Positions 8,456-17,224 of a DNA stretch of 64,000 bases are shown piece after piece. The translations under genes were made by a program, and so were the position numbers. Position 1 is the stretch's first letter. Each line of letters starts with the position of its first letter. The stretch is from Pseudoduganella rivuli (GTDB lineage Bacteria > Pseudomonadota > Gammaproteobacteria > Burkholderiales > Burkholderiaceae_D): the NCBI RefSeq assembly GCF_009674485.1, contig NZ_WKJJ01000019.1, positions 62,001-126,000 of the forward strand, read 5' to 3'. The notes beneath the pieces are model-generated. The model was given only the letters and a program-made list of their open reading frames with translations, had not been told where the DNA came from and made no database searches.

Positions 8456-10168
8456 ATGAGCGACGACACACGCGTGCAGCAACTGGAACAGGATGCACAG
8501 CGGTTGGGCGCGCGCCTGACCGCCACCTTGGAAAGCATTTCCGATGCTTTCCTGATGCTGGACCGTGACTGGCGCCTGACGTTCATCAACCGCGAAGCGG
8601 AACGCTTGCTGCACTGCCAGCGCGCGCAAGTGCTGGGTGTCAACGTCTGGGACGTTTTTCCGGAAGCGGTGGGCGGGCCGTATTACCGTGCCTACCATCA
8701 GGCCGTTGAAACAGGGCAAGTAGCGTGGTTCGAGGAATATTACGAACCGCTGAACTTGTGGACGGAAGTGCGGGCCTACCCCGGCGACGATGGCCTGGCG
8801 ATTTATTTCCTCGATATCAGCCAGCGCAAGGCGCAGGAAGCGGAGTTGCACCGCCTGGCATTCCATGACCGCCTCACCGGTCTGCCCAACCGCCAGTTGC
8901 TGGCCGAGCGTATCGGCCATGCGCTGCAGCGGCACCGGCAATCGGGCGAAACGGGCGCCATGCTGTTTCTCGACCTCGATCACTTCAAGATCGTCAACGA
9001 TGCCCATGGGCATGAAAAAGGCGATCACTTGCTGCGCCTCGTGGGCGAACGCTTGCAAGGCCTGGTCAGCGAAGCGGATACCGTGGCGCGTTTTGGCGGC
9101 GATGAATTCGTCATGTTGCTGGAAGACCTGGGGACGGATGTGCAGGCCGCCGCGCAGCGTGCGCAGGCAGTGGCGTCCCGGGTGCTGCAATCGTTCAGCG
9201 CACCGTTTGTCATGGACGGCATCTACCAATACAGCACGCCCAGCGTGGGGCTGACGATGCTGGACGGGAGCGGCGCCAGCGTCGACCAGCTGGTCAGGCG
9301 GGCCGACCTCGCGATGTACCATGCCAAGGCGGCAGGGCGGAATATGGCGTGCTGGTTCGAACCGGACATGGAGCAGCGGGTCGCCGTGCGGGCGGCGCTG
9401 GAAGCGGATTTGCGCCACGCGCTGAACCAGGGCCAGTTTGAACTGTATTACCAGCCCCAGTGCGATATGCAGGGACGCATGACCGGTGTGGAAGCGCTGG
9501 TGCGCTGGAATCACCCGCAACGGGGCCTGGTGCCGCCAGTGGAATTCATCCCGGTGACGGAGGAAACGGGCTTGATCGTGCCGCTGGGACGGTGGGTGCT
9601 GGAAACCGCGTGCACGCTGCTGGCGCAATGGGCGGGCGCGCCGCGCACGGCGGGTTTGCGGGTGGCGGTCAATGTCAGCGCGCAGCAATTCCAGCGGCCT
9701 GATTTTGTCGAGCAAGTACTGGCGGTGCTGGCTGCGACCGGGGCGCCGCCGCAGCGGCTGATGCTGGAATTGACGGAAAGCCTGCTGTTGACGGATGTGG
9801 AAGGGACGGTCGGCAAAATGGCGCGGTTGCGCGACGCGGGTGTCGGCTGCGCGCTGGATGATTTCGGCACCGGCTATTCATCGCTGGCGTACCTGCACCG
9901 CCTGCCGCTGGCGGAATTGAAAATCGACCGCTCATTCATCTGGGACGCGGACAATGAGCGCCATGGCGGCGCCATCGTGCACACGATCGCGGGACTAGGT
10001 AAGGCCATGTGCCTGGATGTGATGGCCGAAGGCGTGGAAACGGAACGCCAGCGCGCCTTCATCGCGGCGGCGGGCTGCCATGGCTACCAGGGGTATTTGT
10101 ACTGCAGGCCGATGCCGATGCCGCAACTGGCGGAATGGATGTCAAAACACCAAGCTCCACTCAGTTGA
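8456..10168 (+). CDS. PAS-GGDEF-EAL cyclic-di-GMP turnover protein
   Basis: 570-residue cytoplasmic protein with no membrane segment. An N-terminal PAS domain (about residues 18-120, SDAFLMLDRDWRLTFINREA) leads to a GGDEF domain with an intact RFGGDEF at about 214 and an EAL domain with GVEALVRWNHP at about 346, DDFGTGYSSLAYL and KIDRSF. Both catalytic signatures look intact, so it could make and degrade c-di-GMP; which dominates cannot be told. I start at the ATG at 8456 (MSDDTRVQQLEQDAQRL). A start at 8408 would put the TATAAT box inside the coding region. Confidence 0.93.
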   Translation: MSDDTRVQQLEQDAQRLGARLTATLESISDAFLMLDRDWRLTFINREAERLLHCQRAQVLGVNVWDVFPEAVGGPYYRAYHQAVETGQVAWFEEYYEPLNLWTEVRAYPGDDGLAIYFLDISQRKAQEAELHRLAFHDRLTGLPNRQLLAERIGHALQRHRQSGETGAMLFLDLDHFKIVNDAHGHEKGDHLLRLVGERLQGLVSEADTVARFGGDEFVMLLEDLGTDVQAAAQRAQAVASRVLQSFSAPFVMDGIYQYSTPSVGLTMLDGSGASVDQLVRRADLAMYHAKAAGRNMACWFEPDMEQRVAVRAALEADLRHALNQGQFELYYQPQCDMQGRMTGVEALVRWNHPQRGLVPPVEFIPVTEETGLIVPLGRWVLETACTLLAQWAGAPRTAGLRVAVNVSAQQFQRPDFVEQVLAVLAATGAPPQRLMLELTESLLLTDVEGTVGKMARLRDAGVGCALDDFGTGYSSLAYLHRLPLAELKIDRSFIWDADNERHGGAIVHTIAGLGKAMCLDVMAEGVETERQRAFIAAAGCHGYQGYLYCRPMPMPQLAEWMSKHQAPLS

Positions 10169-10184
10169 GCAACTTTCACGTATC

Positions 10185-11477
10185 ATGCAGGCTGACCCAA
10201 GCCAGCGTGACACCGTGTACCGATATGACCTGATCAGCTGCCATGATTGCGGCGTGCTGCATCGCCGCCGCCTCCTGGCTCCCCGCGACAAGGCGCGCTG
10301 CGTGCGCTGCCGCTCCGTCCTGTACCGGGGCGTGGATCCCGACTTGAACCGCATCGCCGCCATTACGCTGGGCGCGCTGATTATCTTTATCATTGCGCAG
10401 CTGTCGCCCATCGTGCGGCTGGAAATGAATGGCAACAGTTCCACCTCCACGCTGCCGGGCGCGATTGCTATCATGTGGGGGCAGGGCATGCGCGCGGTTT
10501 CCGTGTGCGTGGCGCTGTTTACCATTGTTTTCCCCGCCATCGAACTGTGTTCCGTGCTGTACGTGGCGCTGGGTTTGCGCGGCGGGGTTCGTCCGCCCGG
10601 CATGGACTGGCTGCTGCGGGCCGTGCGCAAGGCGCGCGAATGGGGCATGACGGAAGTGCTGATGATCGGCATCCTGATTGGCCTGATCAAGATGACCAGC
10701 ATGTCGAAGGTGATCATCCAGCCCGGATTGCTGGCGTTTGGCGCATTGACCCTGATGATGGCGGTGGAAGCGTCGCTCGATCCGCGCCTGCTGTGGAATG
10801 CCGGCGACCGGCTGGGCGCCGGCGTGCCGCTGGCGCAGGCCGAACGCGATGCGCTGGACAACAAGGCGCCCATGCTGGCTTGCCACGATTGCGGGCTGGT
10901 GGCGGCCGACCGTGGCCGCGATGGGCAGCGCTGCCAGCGTTGCGGCTGCAAGCTGCATCGCCGCAAACCGGACAGCATCATGCGCACCTGGGCCTACCTG
11001 ATCGCCGCCGCCATCCTGTATATTCCCGCCAACCTGCTGCCCGTGCTGAACACGGATTCCCTGTATGGCAACAAGGACGACACGATTATTTCCGGCGTGG
11101 TGTATTTCTGGGATACGGGGGCGCCGGAACTGGCCGTGATTATTTTCGTGGCCAGTATCGTGGTGCCGATGCTGAAGCTGGCCGCATTGTCGCTGCTGGC
11201 GTGGACCGCGCAGCGCCGCTCGCACTGGCGGCCCATGCAGCGCACGGTGCTGTACCGGATGGTGGAATTCATCGGCCGCTGGTCGATGCTGGATATTTTT
11301 GTGATTACCGTCAGCGTGGCGCTGGTGCGCTTCGATGCCATGGCGATGATGACGCCGCGCCCCGGTGCGCTGGCGTTTTGCTCCGTGGTGGTGCTGACCA
11401 TGTTTGCGGCGCTGGAATTCGATCCCCGCCTGATCTGGGATCCGATCAAGAACAAGAATGGAGTACGACATGTCTGA
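10185..11477 (+). CDS. pqiA: Paraquat-inducible protein A (PqiA), inner membrane
   Basis: 430-residue inner-membrane protein with two similar halves. Each begins with a CxxC zinc-ribbon-like pair (CHDCGVLHRRR...CVRC and CHDCGLVAADRG...CQRC) and continues into several membrane helices. PqiA works with the MCE protein PqiB and lipoprotein PqiC in an envelope-spanning lipid-transport system. The ATG at 10185 (MQADPSQRD) is the likely start; the frame from 10080 lies inside the preceding gene. The last bases overlap pqiB by 8, which points to one operon. Confidence 0.92.
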   Translation: MQADPSQRDTVYRYDLISCHDCGVLHRRRLLAPRDKARCVRCRSVLYRGVDPDLNRIAAITLGALIIFIIAQLSPIVRLEMNGNSSTSTLPGAIAIMWGQGMRAVSVCVALFTIVFPAIELCSVLYVALGLRGGVRPPGMDWLLRAVRKAREWGMTEVLMIGILIGLIKMTSMSKVIIQPGLLAFGALTLMMAVEASLDPRLLWNAGDRLGAGVPLAQAERDALDNKAPMLACHDCGLVAADRGRDGQRCQRCGCKLHRRKPDSIMRTWAYLIAAAILYIPANLLPVLNTDSLYGNKDDTIISGVVYFWDTGAPELAVIIFVASIVVPMLKLAALSLLAWTAQRRSHWRPMQRTVLYRMVEFIGRWSMLDIFVITVSVALVRFDAMAMMTPRPGALAFCSVVVLTMFAALEFDPRLIWDPIKNKNGVRHV

Positions 11478-13068
11478 ACAGGAAGGCTTGCCGGAGCCGA
11501 ACGTCGATAAAAAAGGCCGCTACCTGCCGTCGCTGGTGTGGCTGGTGCCGCTGCTGGCCGCGCTGATCGGCCTGGTGCTGGTGGTGCAGGCGGTATTGGA
11601 CCAGGGCCCGACCGTGGTGGTCAGCTTCCGCAGCGGTGACGGGCTGGAAGCGGGCAAGACGCGCGTCAAATACAAGGACGTCGACATCGGCCTGGTGCGC
11701 TCGATCGCGCTGGACCCGGATTTGTCGAAGGTGCTGGTCACCATTGAAATGAGCAAGGAAGCGAAGCGCTTCACGGCGGCCGATACGCGTTTCTGGGTGG
11801 TGCGTCCGCGCGTGGGCGCAAGCGGTGTGTCGGGGCTGGGCACCTTGCTGTCGGGCGCCTACATCGGTGTCGACGCCGGCAAGGGGGCGCTGGGCCATAC
11901 GCAATTCACGGGGCTGGAACGGGCGCCGCCGGTCACGGTGGACCAGAAGGGCACGGTCTTCAGCCTGCACGCGGAAAGCCTGGGATCGGTCGACGTGGGG
12001 GCGCCCGTGTTTTACCGCCGCATCCCGGTGGGGCAGGTGACGGATTACGTGCTGGACCCGGAAGGAATGGGCGTGTCGATGCGCGTTTTTGTGAATGCGC
12101 CATATGACCAGTACGTGGGCAGGAATACGCGCTGGTGGCACGCGAGCGGTGTCGATGTCCGGCTCGACTCCAGCGGCTTCAAGGTCAACACGCAATCGCT
12201 GGCGGCGCTGCTGGTGGGCGGCATTGCCTTTGAAACGCCGGGCGGGCGCAAGCCGGAAGCGGCGGCATCGGCCGGCGCGCATTTCCTGCTGGCGGAAGAC
12301 CAGGCCAGCGCGCTGCGCGAACCGGATGGCGAAGCGATTACCAGCGTGTTTTACTTCGACCAGTCGCTGCGCGGGCTGGCGGTGGGGGCGCCGGTGGACT
12401 TCCGGGGCATCGTGCTGGGCGAAGTGCGCTCGGTGGGCGTGGAATACGACCCGGCCAAGAAGAGTTTCCGCATGCCGGTCACGGTGGACATGTATCCGGC
12501 CCGCCTCGGCAAGCGCTTCCGCCAGGCGCTGGCGGCGGACCCGGACAAGGTGGGGCCGGAAGTACTGGAGCGCCTGGTCAGCCGTGGCTTGCGTGCGCAA
12601 CTGCGCACCGGAAACCTGTTGACGGGACAGCTGTATATCGCGCTGGACTTCTTCCCGAATTCGCCGTCCGTCAAGCTGGACATCGAGCAATCGCCGCTGG
12701 AGTTGCCGACCATCCCGAACAGCCTGGACGAATTGCAGACGCAGCTGGCCAGCATTGCGCGCAAGCTGGACAAGGTGCCGTTCGACCAGATTGGCGACAA
12801 CCTGAACACCACGCTGAAAAATGCCAATGCGCTGCTGCGCCAGCTGGACAAGGAAACCATGCCGGAAATGAAGTCGACGCTGGCGTCGGCCAAGCAAACG
12901 TTCGCGGCGGCCGAGCAATTGCTGCAAAAGGATGCGCCGGTGCAGGCTGACTTGCGCGAAGCGCTGCAGCAACTGACGCAAACCATGCAATCGCTGAATG
13001 CCTTGTCCGATTACCTGGAGCGGCATCCGGAATCGCTGTTGCGCGGCAAGAAAGGGGACAACAAGTGA
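11470..13068 (+). CDS. pqiB: PqiB, MCE-domain intermembrane lipid-transport protein
   Basis: 532-residue protein with one N-terminal membrane helix (LVWLVPLLAALIGLVLVV) followed by three MCE/MlaD-type domains. The first starts near GPTVVVSFRSGDGLEAGKT and the third near SVFYFDQSLRGLAVGAPV. A long helical C-terminus (LDELQTQLASIARKLDK onward) forms the needle in known PqiB. I choose ATG 11470 because GGAG sits six bases upstream; an ATG at 11458 is the alternative, and both overlap pqiA. The stop overlaps pqiC in a GTGA junction. Confidence 0.93.
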   Translation: MSEQEGLPEPNVDKKGRYLPSLVWLVPLLAALIGLVLVVQAVLDQGPTVVVSFRSGDGLEAGKTRVKYKDVDIGLVRSIALDPDLSKVLVTIEMSKEAKRFTAADTRFWVVRPRVGASGVSGLGTLLSGAYIGVDAGKGALGHTQFTGLERAPPVTVDQKGTVFSLHAESLGSVDVGAPVFYRRIPVGQVTDYVLDPEGMGVSMRVFVNAPYDQYVGRNTRWWHASGVDVRLDSSGFKVNTQSLAALLVGGIAFETPGGRKPEAAASAGAHFLLAEDQASALREPDGEAITSVFYFDQSLRGLAVGAPVDFRGIVLGEVRSVGVEYDPAKKSFRMPVTVDMYPARLGKRFRQALAADPDKVGPEVLERLVSRGLRAQLRTGNLLTGQLYIALDFFPNSPSVKLDIEQSPLELPTIPNSLDELQTQLASIARKLDKVPFDQIGDNLNTTLKNANALLRQLDKETMPEMKSTLASAKQTFAAAEQLLQKDAPVQADLREALQQLTQTMQSLNALSDYLERHPESLLRGKKGDNK

Positions 13069-13667
13069 AATCGATATTGACCATGCTGTTATCCGCCGCC
13101 GCGCTGGCGGGCTGCGCGCATTCGACGCCGCCGGAACGTTTTTACAGCCTCAGTTCCGGCATGCCTGCGGCGGCGCCGGCGAGTGCCGCGTCGCGCGCGC
13201 CGCTGTATTTCGAGCTGGCTGCCGTGGCCGTGCCGCAGCAGGTGAACCGCAGCCAGCTGGTGGTGACGGTGGGCGAGGGACGGGTGGAATTGCTGGAACA
13301 GCAGCGCTGGTCCGCGCCGCTGTCATCGGAAATCGGCCAGGTGCTGTCGCTGGGCATCACCACGGAACTGGGCGCCGTGGACGTGTACCGCACGGCGGCG
13401 CCGGACGCCGCTCCCGTCTACCGCATCAGCGCCAGCATCCAGCGCTTCGAATCGGCGCCGGGCAAATCGGCATTGATCGACGCCGTCTGGAGCGTGCGCC
13501 GCGCGGGACAGACCAAGGTACTGGCGTGCCGCACGGTGGCGGAAGAGCCGGTGCCCGACAACTATGACGCGCTGGTTGCCGGTCACCGCCGCGCCATGGC
13601 GCGCATCGCGGCCGCCGTCTCGAAGGGCGTGCTGGCACTGGCCGCCGGCGGCAACGCCTGCCCCTGA
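13065..13667 (+). CDS. pqiC: PqiC-like outer-membrane lipoprotein
   Basis: 200-residue lipoprotein. The signal peptide MKSILTMLLSAAALAGCAHS carries a lipobox LAGC. The body starts PPERFYSLSSG, typical of ABC-type auxiliary lipoproteins and PqiC. It starts at a GTG overlapping the pqiB stop by four bases. By homology it anchors the PqiB tube at the outer membrane. Confidence 0.9.
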   Translation: MKSILTMLLSAAALAGCAHSTPPERFYSLSSGMPAAAPASAASRAPLYFELAAVAVPQQVNRSQLVVTVGEGRVELLEQQRWSAPLSSEIGQVLSLGITTELGAVDVYRTAAPDAAPVYRISASIQRFESAPGKSALIDAVWSVRRAGQTKVLACRTVAEEPVPDNYDALVAGHRRAMARIAAAVSKGVLALAAGGNACP

Positions 13668-13672
13668 GCGGC

Positions 13673-13690
13673 AACCCCTACGGGGTTTTC
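13673..13690. terminator. Intrinsic terminator between pqiC and the lysR gene
   Basis: AACCCC (13673-13678), loop TAC, GGGGTT (13682-13687), then TTC. It ends the pqi operon and overlaps the last codons of the convergent LysR gene. Confidence 0.65.
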
Positions 13691-14574
13691 AGCGATTCGA
13701 CCAGCTCGCGCGCGTAGCCGGGCAGGGCGTCGACTTCCCGTACGCAGATCAGTAATTTGCGGACGGCCCAGGCGTCCGTCAGCTTGACGTGGCGGATCGT
13801 CATCGCGCCCTGCGCGCGCAGGACCGCTGATTCGGGCAGGACCGCCACACCGGCGCCGCCGGCCGCCATGCGGCAGACAGCGTCCAGGCTGCGCAGGCGG
13901 ACGCGGTAGGCCAACCGCTTGCCGGTCTTCGCCGCCTGTTCCGCCACGTATTTTTGCAGCGCGCTGTCGCCCGCCAGACCGATGAATTCATACCCCAGCG
14001 CTTCTTCAAAGGCGGCGCTGCGGCGGCGCTTCAGTTGCAGCGCCAGCGGGTGGCCGGGCGACATGGCCAGCACCAGCTGGTCGTCGCGGAACGGGAACGT
14101 TTGCAATCCGCTGTAGTCGACCGAGTCGGCAATCACGCCGATATCGGCCAGGCCGTCGCGCATGGCCTGCACGATGTCGTAGGACAGCCGCTCTTCCAGG
14201 TCGATATTGACTTGCGGGTGCGACGCCATGAAACCCGCCAGTGCCTCGGGCAGGAATTCGGCCAGCGCCGACGTATTGCACAGCACACGGATCTGCCCTT
14301 TCAGCCCGGAGGCATGCTGCCCCAGGTCGGCCCGCATGCGCTGCATTTGCTGCGTGATGACGCGTGCATGGTGCAGCAAGGTGCGGCCCGCATCGGTGGG
14401 TTCCACGCCGCGCCGGTCCCGCTCCAGCAGCGGCACGCCCAGCACGTCTTCCATGCCCCGGATGCGCGCACTGGCCGACGCCAGCGCCAGGTGCGTCAGC
14501 TCGGCCCCGGCCGTGATGCTGCCGCTTTCCGCCACGGCCAGGAACAGTTTCAAGTCGGTGAGATCGAACCGCAT
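13678..14574 (-). CDS. LysR-family transcriptional regulator, divergent from a TSUP permease
   Basis: 298-residue LysR protein: N-terminal winged helix-turn-helix (MRFDLTDLKLFLAVAESGS to about residue 62), then a periplasmic-binding-like effector domain. The ATG at 14574 matches the usual LysR N-terminus; the longer frame to 14622 would cover the intergenic operator. It is divergent from the TSUP permease gene 85 bases away, so that gene is the obvious target. The effector is unknown. Confidence 0.9.
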   Translation of the reverse strand: MRFDLTDLKLFLAVAESGSITAGAELTHLALASASARIRGMEDVLGVPLLERDRRGVEPTDAGRTLLHHARVITQQMQRMRADLGQHASGLKGQIRVLCNTSALAEFLPEALAGFMASHPQVNIDLEERLSYDIVQAMRDGLADIGVIADSVDYSGLQTFPFRDDQLVLAMSPGHPLALQLKRRRSAAFEEALGYEFIGLAGDSALQKYVAEQAAKTGKRLAYRVRLRSLDAVCRMAAGGAGVAVLPESAVLRAQGAMTIRHVKLTDAWAVRKLLICVREVDALPGYARELVESLKTP

Positions 14575-14586
14575 GGATGGCCTGCC

Positions 14587-14601
14587 TTCGGATAATACGA
14601 A
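14587..14601. promoter_or_regulatory. Candidate LysR operator (T-N11-A dyad)
   Basis: TTCG-GATAATA-CGAA is a 15-base dyad containing the LysR consensus T-N11-A. It lies between the divergent lysR gene and the TSUP permease gene, just upstream of the lysR start. Confidence 0.45.
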
Positions 14602-14658
14602 ACCAGCCTGAGTATATGCCACATTTCCACGGCTTGTCCCGCATGCCAGACTGCATCC

Positions 14659-15390
14659 ATGGACAACATCATCTACATCACGCTGGTTTTCGTACTGGCA
14701 GGCGCCGTCAAAGGCATGACCGGCATGGGCTTGCCCACGGTCGCGGTGGCCTTGCTCAGCCTGGTCATGCGGCCGATGGAGGCGGCGGCGCTGCTGGTCG
14801 TGCCTTCGCTTTTAACGAATGTATGGCAATTGCTGTCCGGCGCGCCGGTGTTGCCGCTGCTGCGCCGGCTGTGGCCCATGATGGCGGGCATTTGCATCGG
14901 CACGCTGCTGGCCGGCGCCGCGGCGCTGGATGCGCCGTGGGCGGTGGGCGCGCTGGGAATGGCGCTGGTGGCCTATGCCTTGCTGGGATTGACGGCGGTG
15001 CGCTGGCGCGTGGCGCCGGCCATGGAAGGCGTGCTGTCGCCGTTGGCGGGCGCCATGACGGGGGCTCTGTCGGCCGCCACCGGCGTGTTCGTGGTGCCGG
15101 CCGTGCCATATTTGCAGTCGCTGGAACTGGACAAGGATGAATTGGTGCAGGCGATGGGGCTGTCGTTCACGGTGTCGACGGTGGCGCTGGCCGTGGCGCT
15201 GGCGGCGCGCGACGCGTGGCAGCCGGCCATGGCGGGCATGTCGTTCCTGGCCCAGTTGCCGGCGCTGGCGGGCATGCTGATCGGCCAGCGGTTGCGCGAC
15301 CGCATGCGGCCCGCGCTGTTCCGGCGCTGCTTCCTGCTGGCGCTGGTGGTGCTGGGCATGCACCTGGCGCTGCAGTGGGCGTGGCACTAG
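14659..15390 (+). CDS. TSUP (TauE/SafE) family membrane permease
   Basis: 243-residue, very hydrophobic protein with about eight membrane segments, beginning MDNIIYITLVFVLAGAVKGM, where the V-K-G-x-x-G motif is typical of the family. A second such half starts near GAMTGALSAATGVFVVPAVPYL. Members move sulfonates, sulfite, sulfoacetate or other small anions. Substrate is unknown here; control by the divergent LysR regulator is inferred. Confidence 0.85.
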   Translation: MDNIIYITLVFVLAGAVKGMTGMGLPTVAVALLSLVMRPMEAAALLVVPSLLTNVWQLLSGAPVLPLLRRLWPMMAGICIGTLLAGAAALDAPWAVGALGMALVAYALLGLTAVRWRVAPAMEGVLSPLAGAMTGALSAATGVFVVPAVPYLQSLELDKDELVQAMGLSFTVSTVALAVALAARDAWQPAMAGMSFLAQLPALAGMLIGQRLRDRMRPALFRRCFLLALVVLGMHLALQWAWH

Positions 15391-15394
15391 GGCG

Positions 15395-16306
15395 TCAGGG
15401 CGGCAGCAGGCGGATCACGTCGGCGATCCGTTCCCGCAGCCACATGTGGGCGGGATCGTGATCCACGTTGGCGTGCCAGTATAAATGGTTGTCGATCGAC
15501 GGCAGCGGCAGCGGCAGCGGCAGGATCTGGTGATTGAATTGCTGGTTCAGCACGCGGCCATAGCGGGCCGGCATGGTCAGCAGAAAATCTGTCTGACTGA
15601 CCACGCTGCACGCCGTGAAATAGTGCTGGCAGCGCATGCGGATGCGGCGCTGCAAGCCGCGCCGCGACAATTCCACGTCTTCCAGGCTGGGGCCGCTGCG
15701 CCGCGCGCTGACCTGAATATGCTGCTGGCGCAGGTACAGGTCCAGGTCCAGTTCACCCTGCACTGACGGGTGGCCTCGGCGCGCAAAGACCACGGTGTCG
15801 TCGCCTGGCAGGCGCAGCATGCGGATGTGTTCGGACAGCGGCAACAGCACGTCGATGCCCGCATCCACCGTGCCGGCCGCCAGTTCACTTTCCAGTTCCG
15901 TACGCGCCATGCGCAGCACGTTGACGCCCACCATCGGCGCCTGCGCGGCAATGGCCGCCATCAGCGGCGGCAGCAGGTTCGGTTCCACCACGTCGCGCAT
16001 GGCCAGCGTGAAGGTCCGCTCGCTGGAGGCGGGATCGAAGCGTTCGGCACTGTTGACCGTCAATTCCAGCCCCCGCAGCGCGTTGCGCACCTGGCTGACG
16101 ATATTGCGCGCCAGCGGCGTCGGCGCCATTTCGTGACCCTGGCGCTCGAACAGGGGATCGCCCAGCAACTGGCGCAAACGGCCCAGCGCGTGGCTGACGG
16201 CGGGCTGCGTCAAGTTCATTTTCTGGCTGGCGCGCGTCAGGCTGCGTTCCGTGTAGATCGCGTCAAACACGACGAACAGGTTCAGGTCAACCTTGGATAT
16301 ATGCAT
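15395..16306 (-). CDS. LysR-family transcriptional regulator
   Basis: 303 residues: N-terminal HTH (MHISKVDLNLFVVFDAIYTE, then LTRASQKMNLTQPAVSHALG) and a LysR effector domain, NodD-like in the N-terminal pattern. It is convergent with the TSUP gene (4-base gap) and divergent from the histidine-phosphatase gene at 16400, with a dyad in the gap. Confidence 0.9.
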   Translation of the reverse strand: MHISKVDLNLFVVFDAIYTERSLTRASQKMNLTQPAVSHALGRLRQLLGDPLFERQGHEMAPTPLARNIVSQVRNALRGLELTVNSAERFDPASSERTFTLAMRDVVEPNLLPPLMAAIAAQAPMVGVNVLRMARTELESELAAGTVDAGIDVLLPLSEHIRMLRLPGDDTVVFARRGHPSVQGELDLDLYLRQQHIQVSARRSGPSLEDVELSRRGLQRRIRMRCQHYFTACSVVSQTDFLLTMPARYGRVLNQQFNHQILPLPLPLPSIDNHLYWHANVDHDPAHMWLRERIADVIRLLPP

Positions 16307-16332
16307 GGCATTAATTCCGTCGCATAAAAACT

Positions 16333-16347
16333 ATTCATTTGATGAAT
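16333..16347. promoter_or_regulatory. Candidate LysR operator (perfect dyad ATTCAT-TTG-ATGAAT)
   Basis: A perfect 6-base dyad with a 3-base centre contains T-N11-A (T at 16334, A at 16346). It lies 27 bases upstream of the lysR start and 53 bases before the phosphatase gene. Confidence 0.55.
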
Positions 16348-16399
16348 TCTACAGTGCGCGATAAGCTGGAAGCTAATCAATTGCAGTCGGGAGCACAGC

Positions 16400-17110
16400 A
16401 TGGGACAGATTTACCTGGTACGCCACGGACAGGCATCGTTTGGTTCCGCCAATTACGACCAGTTATCCGCGCTGGGGTTCGAGCAGGCGCGCCTGCTGGG
16501 CCAGTGGTTCGGCAATAACCACCAATCGTTCGGGCGGGTGGTCTGCGGCGGCATGGTGCGCCACCGGCAGACCGCCGACACGTGCCTGGGCGCGATGCCG
16601 CGCCAGGCGCTGGTGGACACCGAATGGGTGACCGATCCGGGTTTCGCGGAATTCAATCACGTGGAAGTCATCGTCAAGCATTGCCCGGAGTTTGCCAGCC
16701 CGGAGCAATTCAAGGCATATGCCGCGCAACAGCCGGACCAGAAGCGCGTGTTTGAACAGGTGTTCGTGGCGGCCATGGAGCGCTGGATGAGCGGCCGGCA
16801 CGATGGCGATTACTCGGAAACGTGGCAGGGCTTCCAGGACCGCTGCGTGGCGGCGTTGAAGCGCTTGACGGACGAAGCGGAAACCGCGGAATCGTCGACC
16901 ATCGTGTTTACGTCCGGCGGTGTGATTTCCGTGCTGTGTAAGGAATTGCTGGGACTGCCGGATCGCAAGACCATGGAGCTGAACTGGACCATTGCCAACG
17001 GTTCCGTCACCAAGCTGCAGCACCGCCGCAGCGGCACCAGGGTGTCGTACTTCAATAACTTCGCGCACCTGGAGTGGCTGGGAGAAAACGGCAGCGTAAC
17101 CTATCGCTAA
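16400..17110 (+). CDS. Histidine-phosphatase-superfamily protein
   Basis: 236-residue protein of the phosphoglycerate-mutase-like group. The phosphoacceptor motif is IYLVRHGQASFG. The usual second catalytic histidine region reads IVFTSGGVISVLC, with Ser-Gly-Gly where many members have His-Gly-Gly. The physiological substrate is unknown; it may be a small-molecule or protein phosphatase. CGGGAG precedes the ATG. Confidence 0.87.
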   Translation: MGQIYLVRHGQASFGSANYDQLSALGFEQARLLGQWFGNNHQSFGRVVCGGMVRHRQTADTCLGAMPRQALVDTEWVTDPGFAEFNHVEVIVKHCPEFASPEQFKAYAAQQPDQKRVFEQVFVAAMERWMSGRHDGDYSETWQGFQDRCVAALKRLTDEAETAESSTIVFTSGGVISVLCKELLGLPDRKTMELNWTIANGSVTKLQHRRSGTRVSYFNNFAHLEWLGENGSVTYR

Positions 17111-17129
17111 CCACGCGAACGATAGTGCT

Positions 17130-17148
17130 TTTGGGGCCAGGCCCCAAA
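17130..17148. repeat. Perfect 19-base palindrome TTTGGGGCC-A-GGCCCCAAA
   Basis: Nine-base arms around one base, with no T-run. It lies 20 bases after the histidine-phosphatase stop and 25 bases before a separate terminator. It looks like a dispersed intergenic palindrome rather than a terminator. Confidence 0.6.
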
Positions 17149-17172
17149 TTGTCGAGTGCTTTGTTGCAGGCG

Positions 17173-17207
17173 AAAAAAAACCGGACCTCTGTCGAGTCCG
17201 GTTTTTT
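17173..17207. terminator. Bidirectional intrinsic terminator
   Basis: An A-run (17173-17180), CCGGAC (17181-17186), a nine-base loop, GTCCGG (17196-17201), then TTTTTT. It serves both the histidine-phosphatase gene (plus) and the UraD-AllC gene (minus). Confidence 0.9.
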
Positions 17208-17224
17208 GTTGGGGAAGCAGAAAC

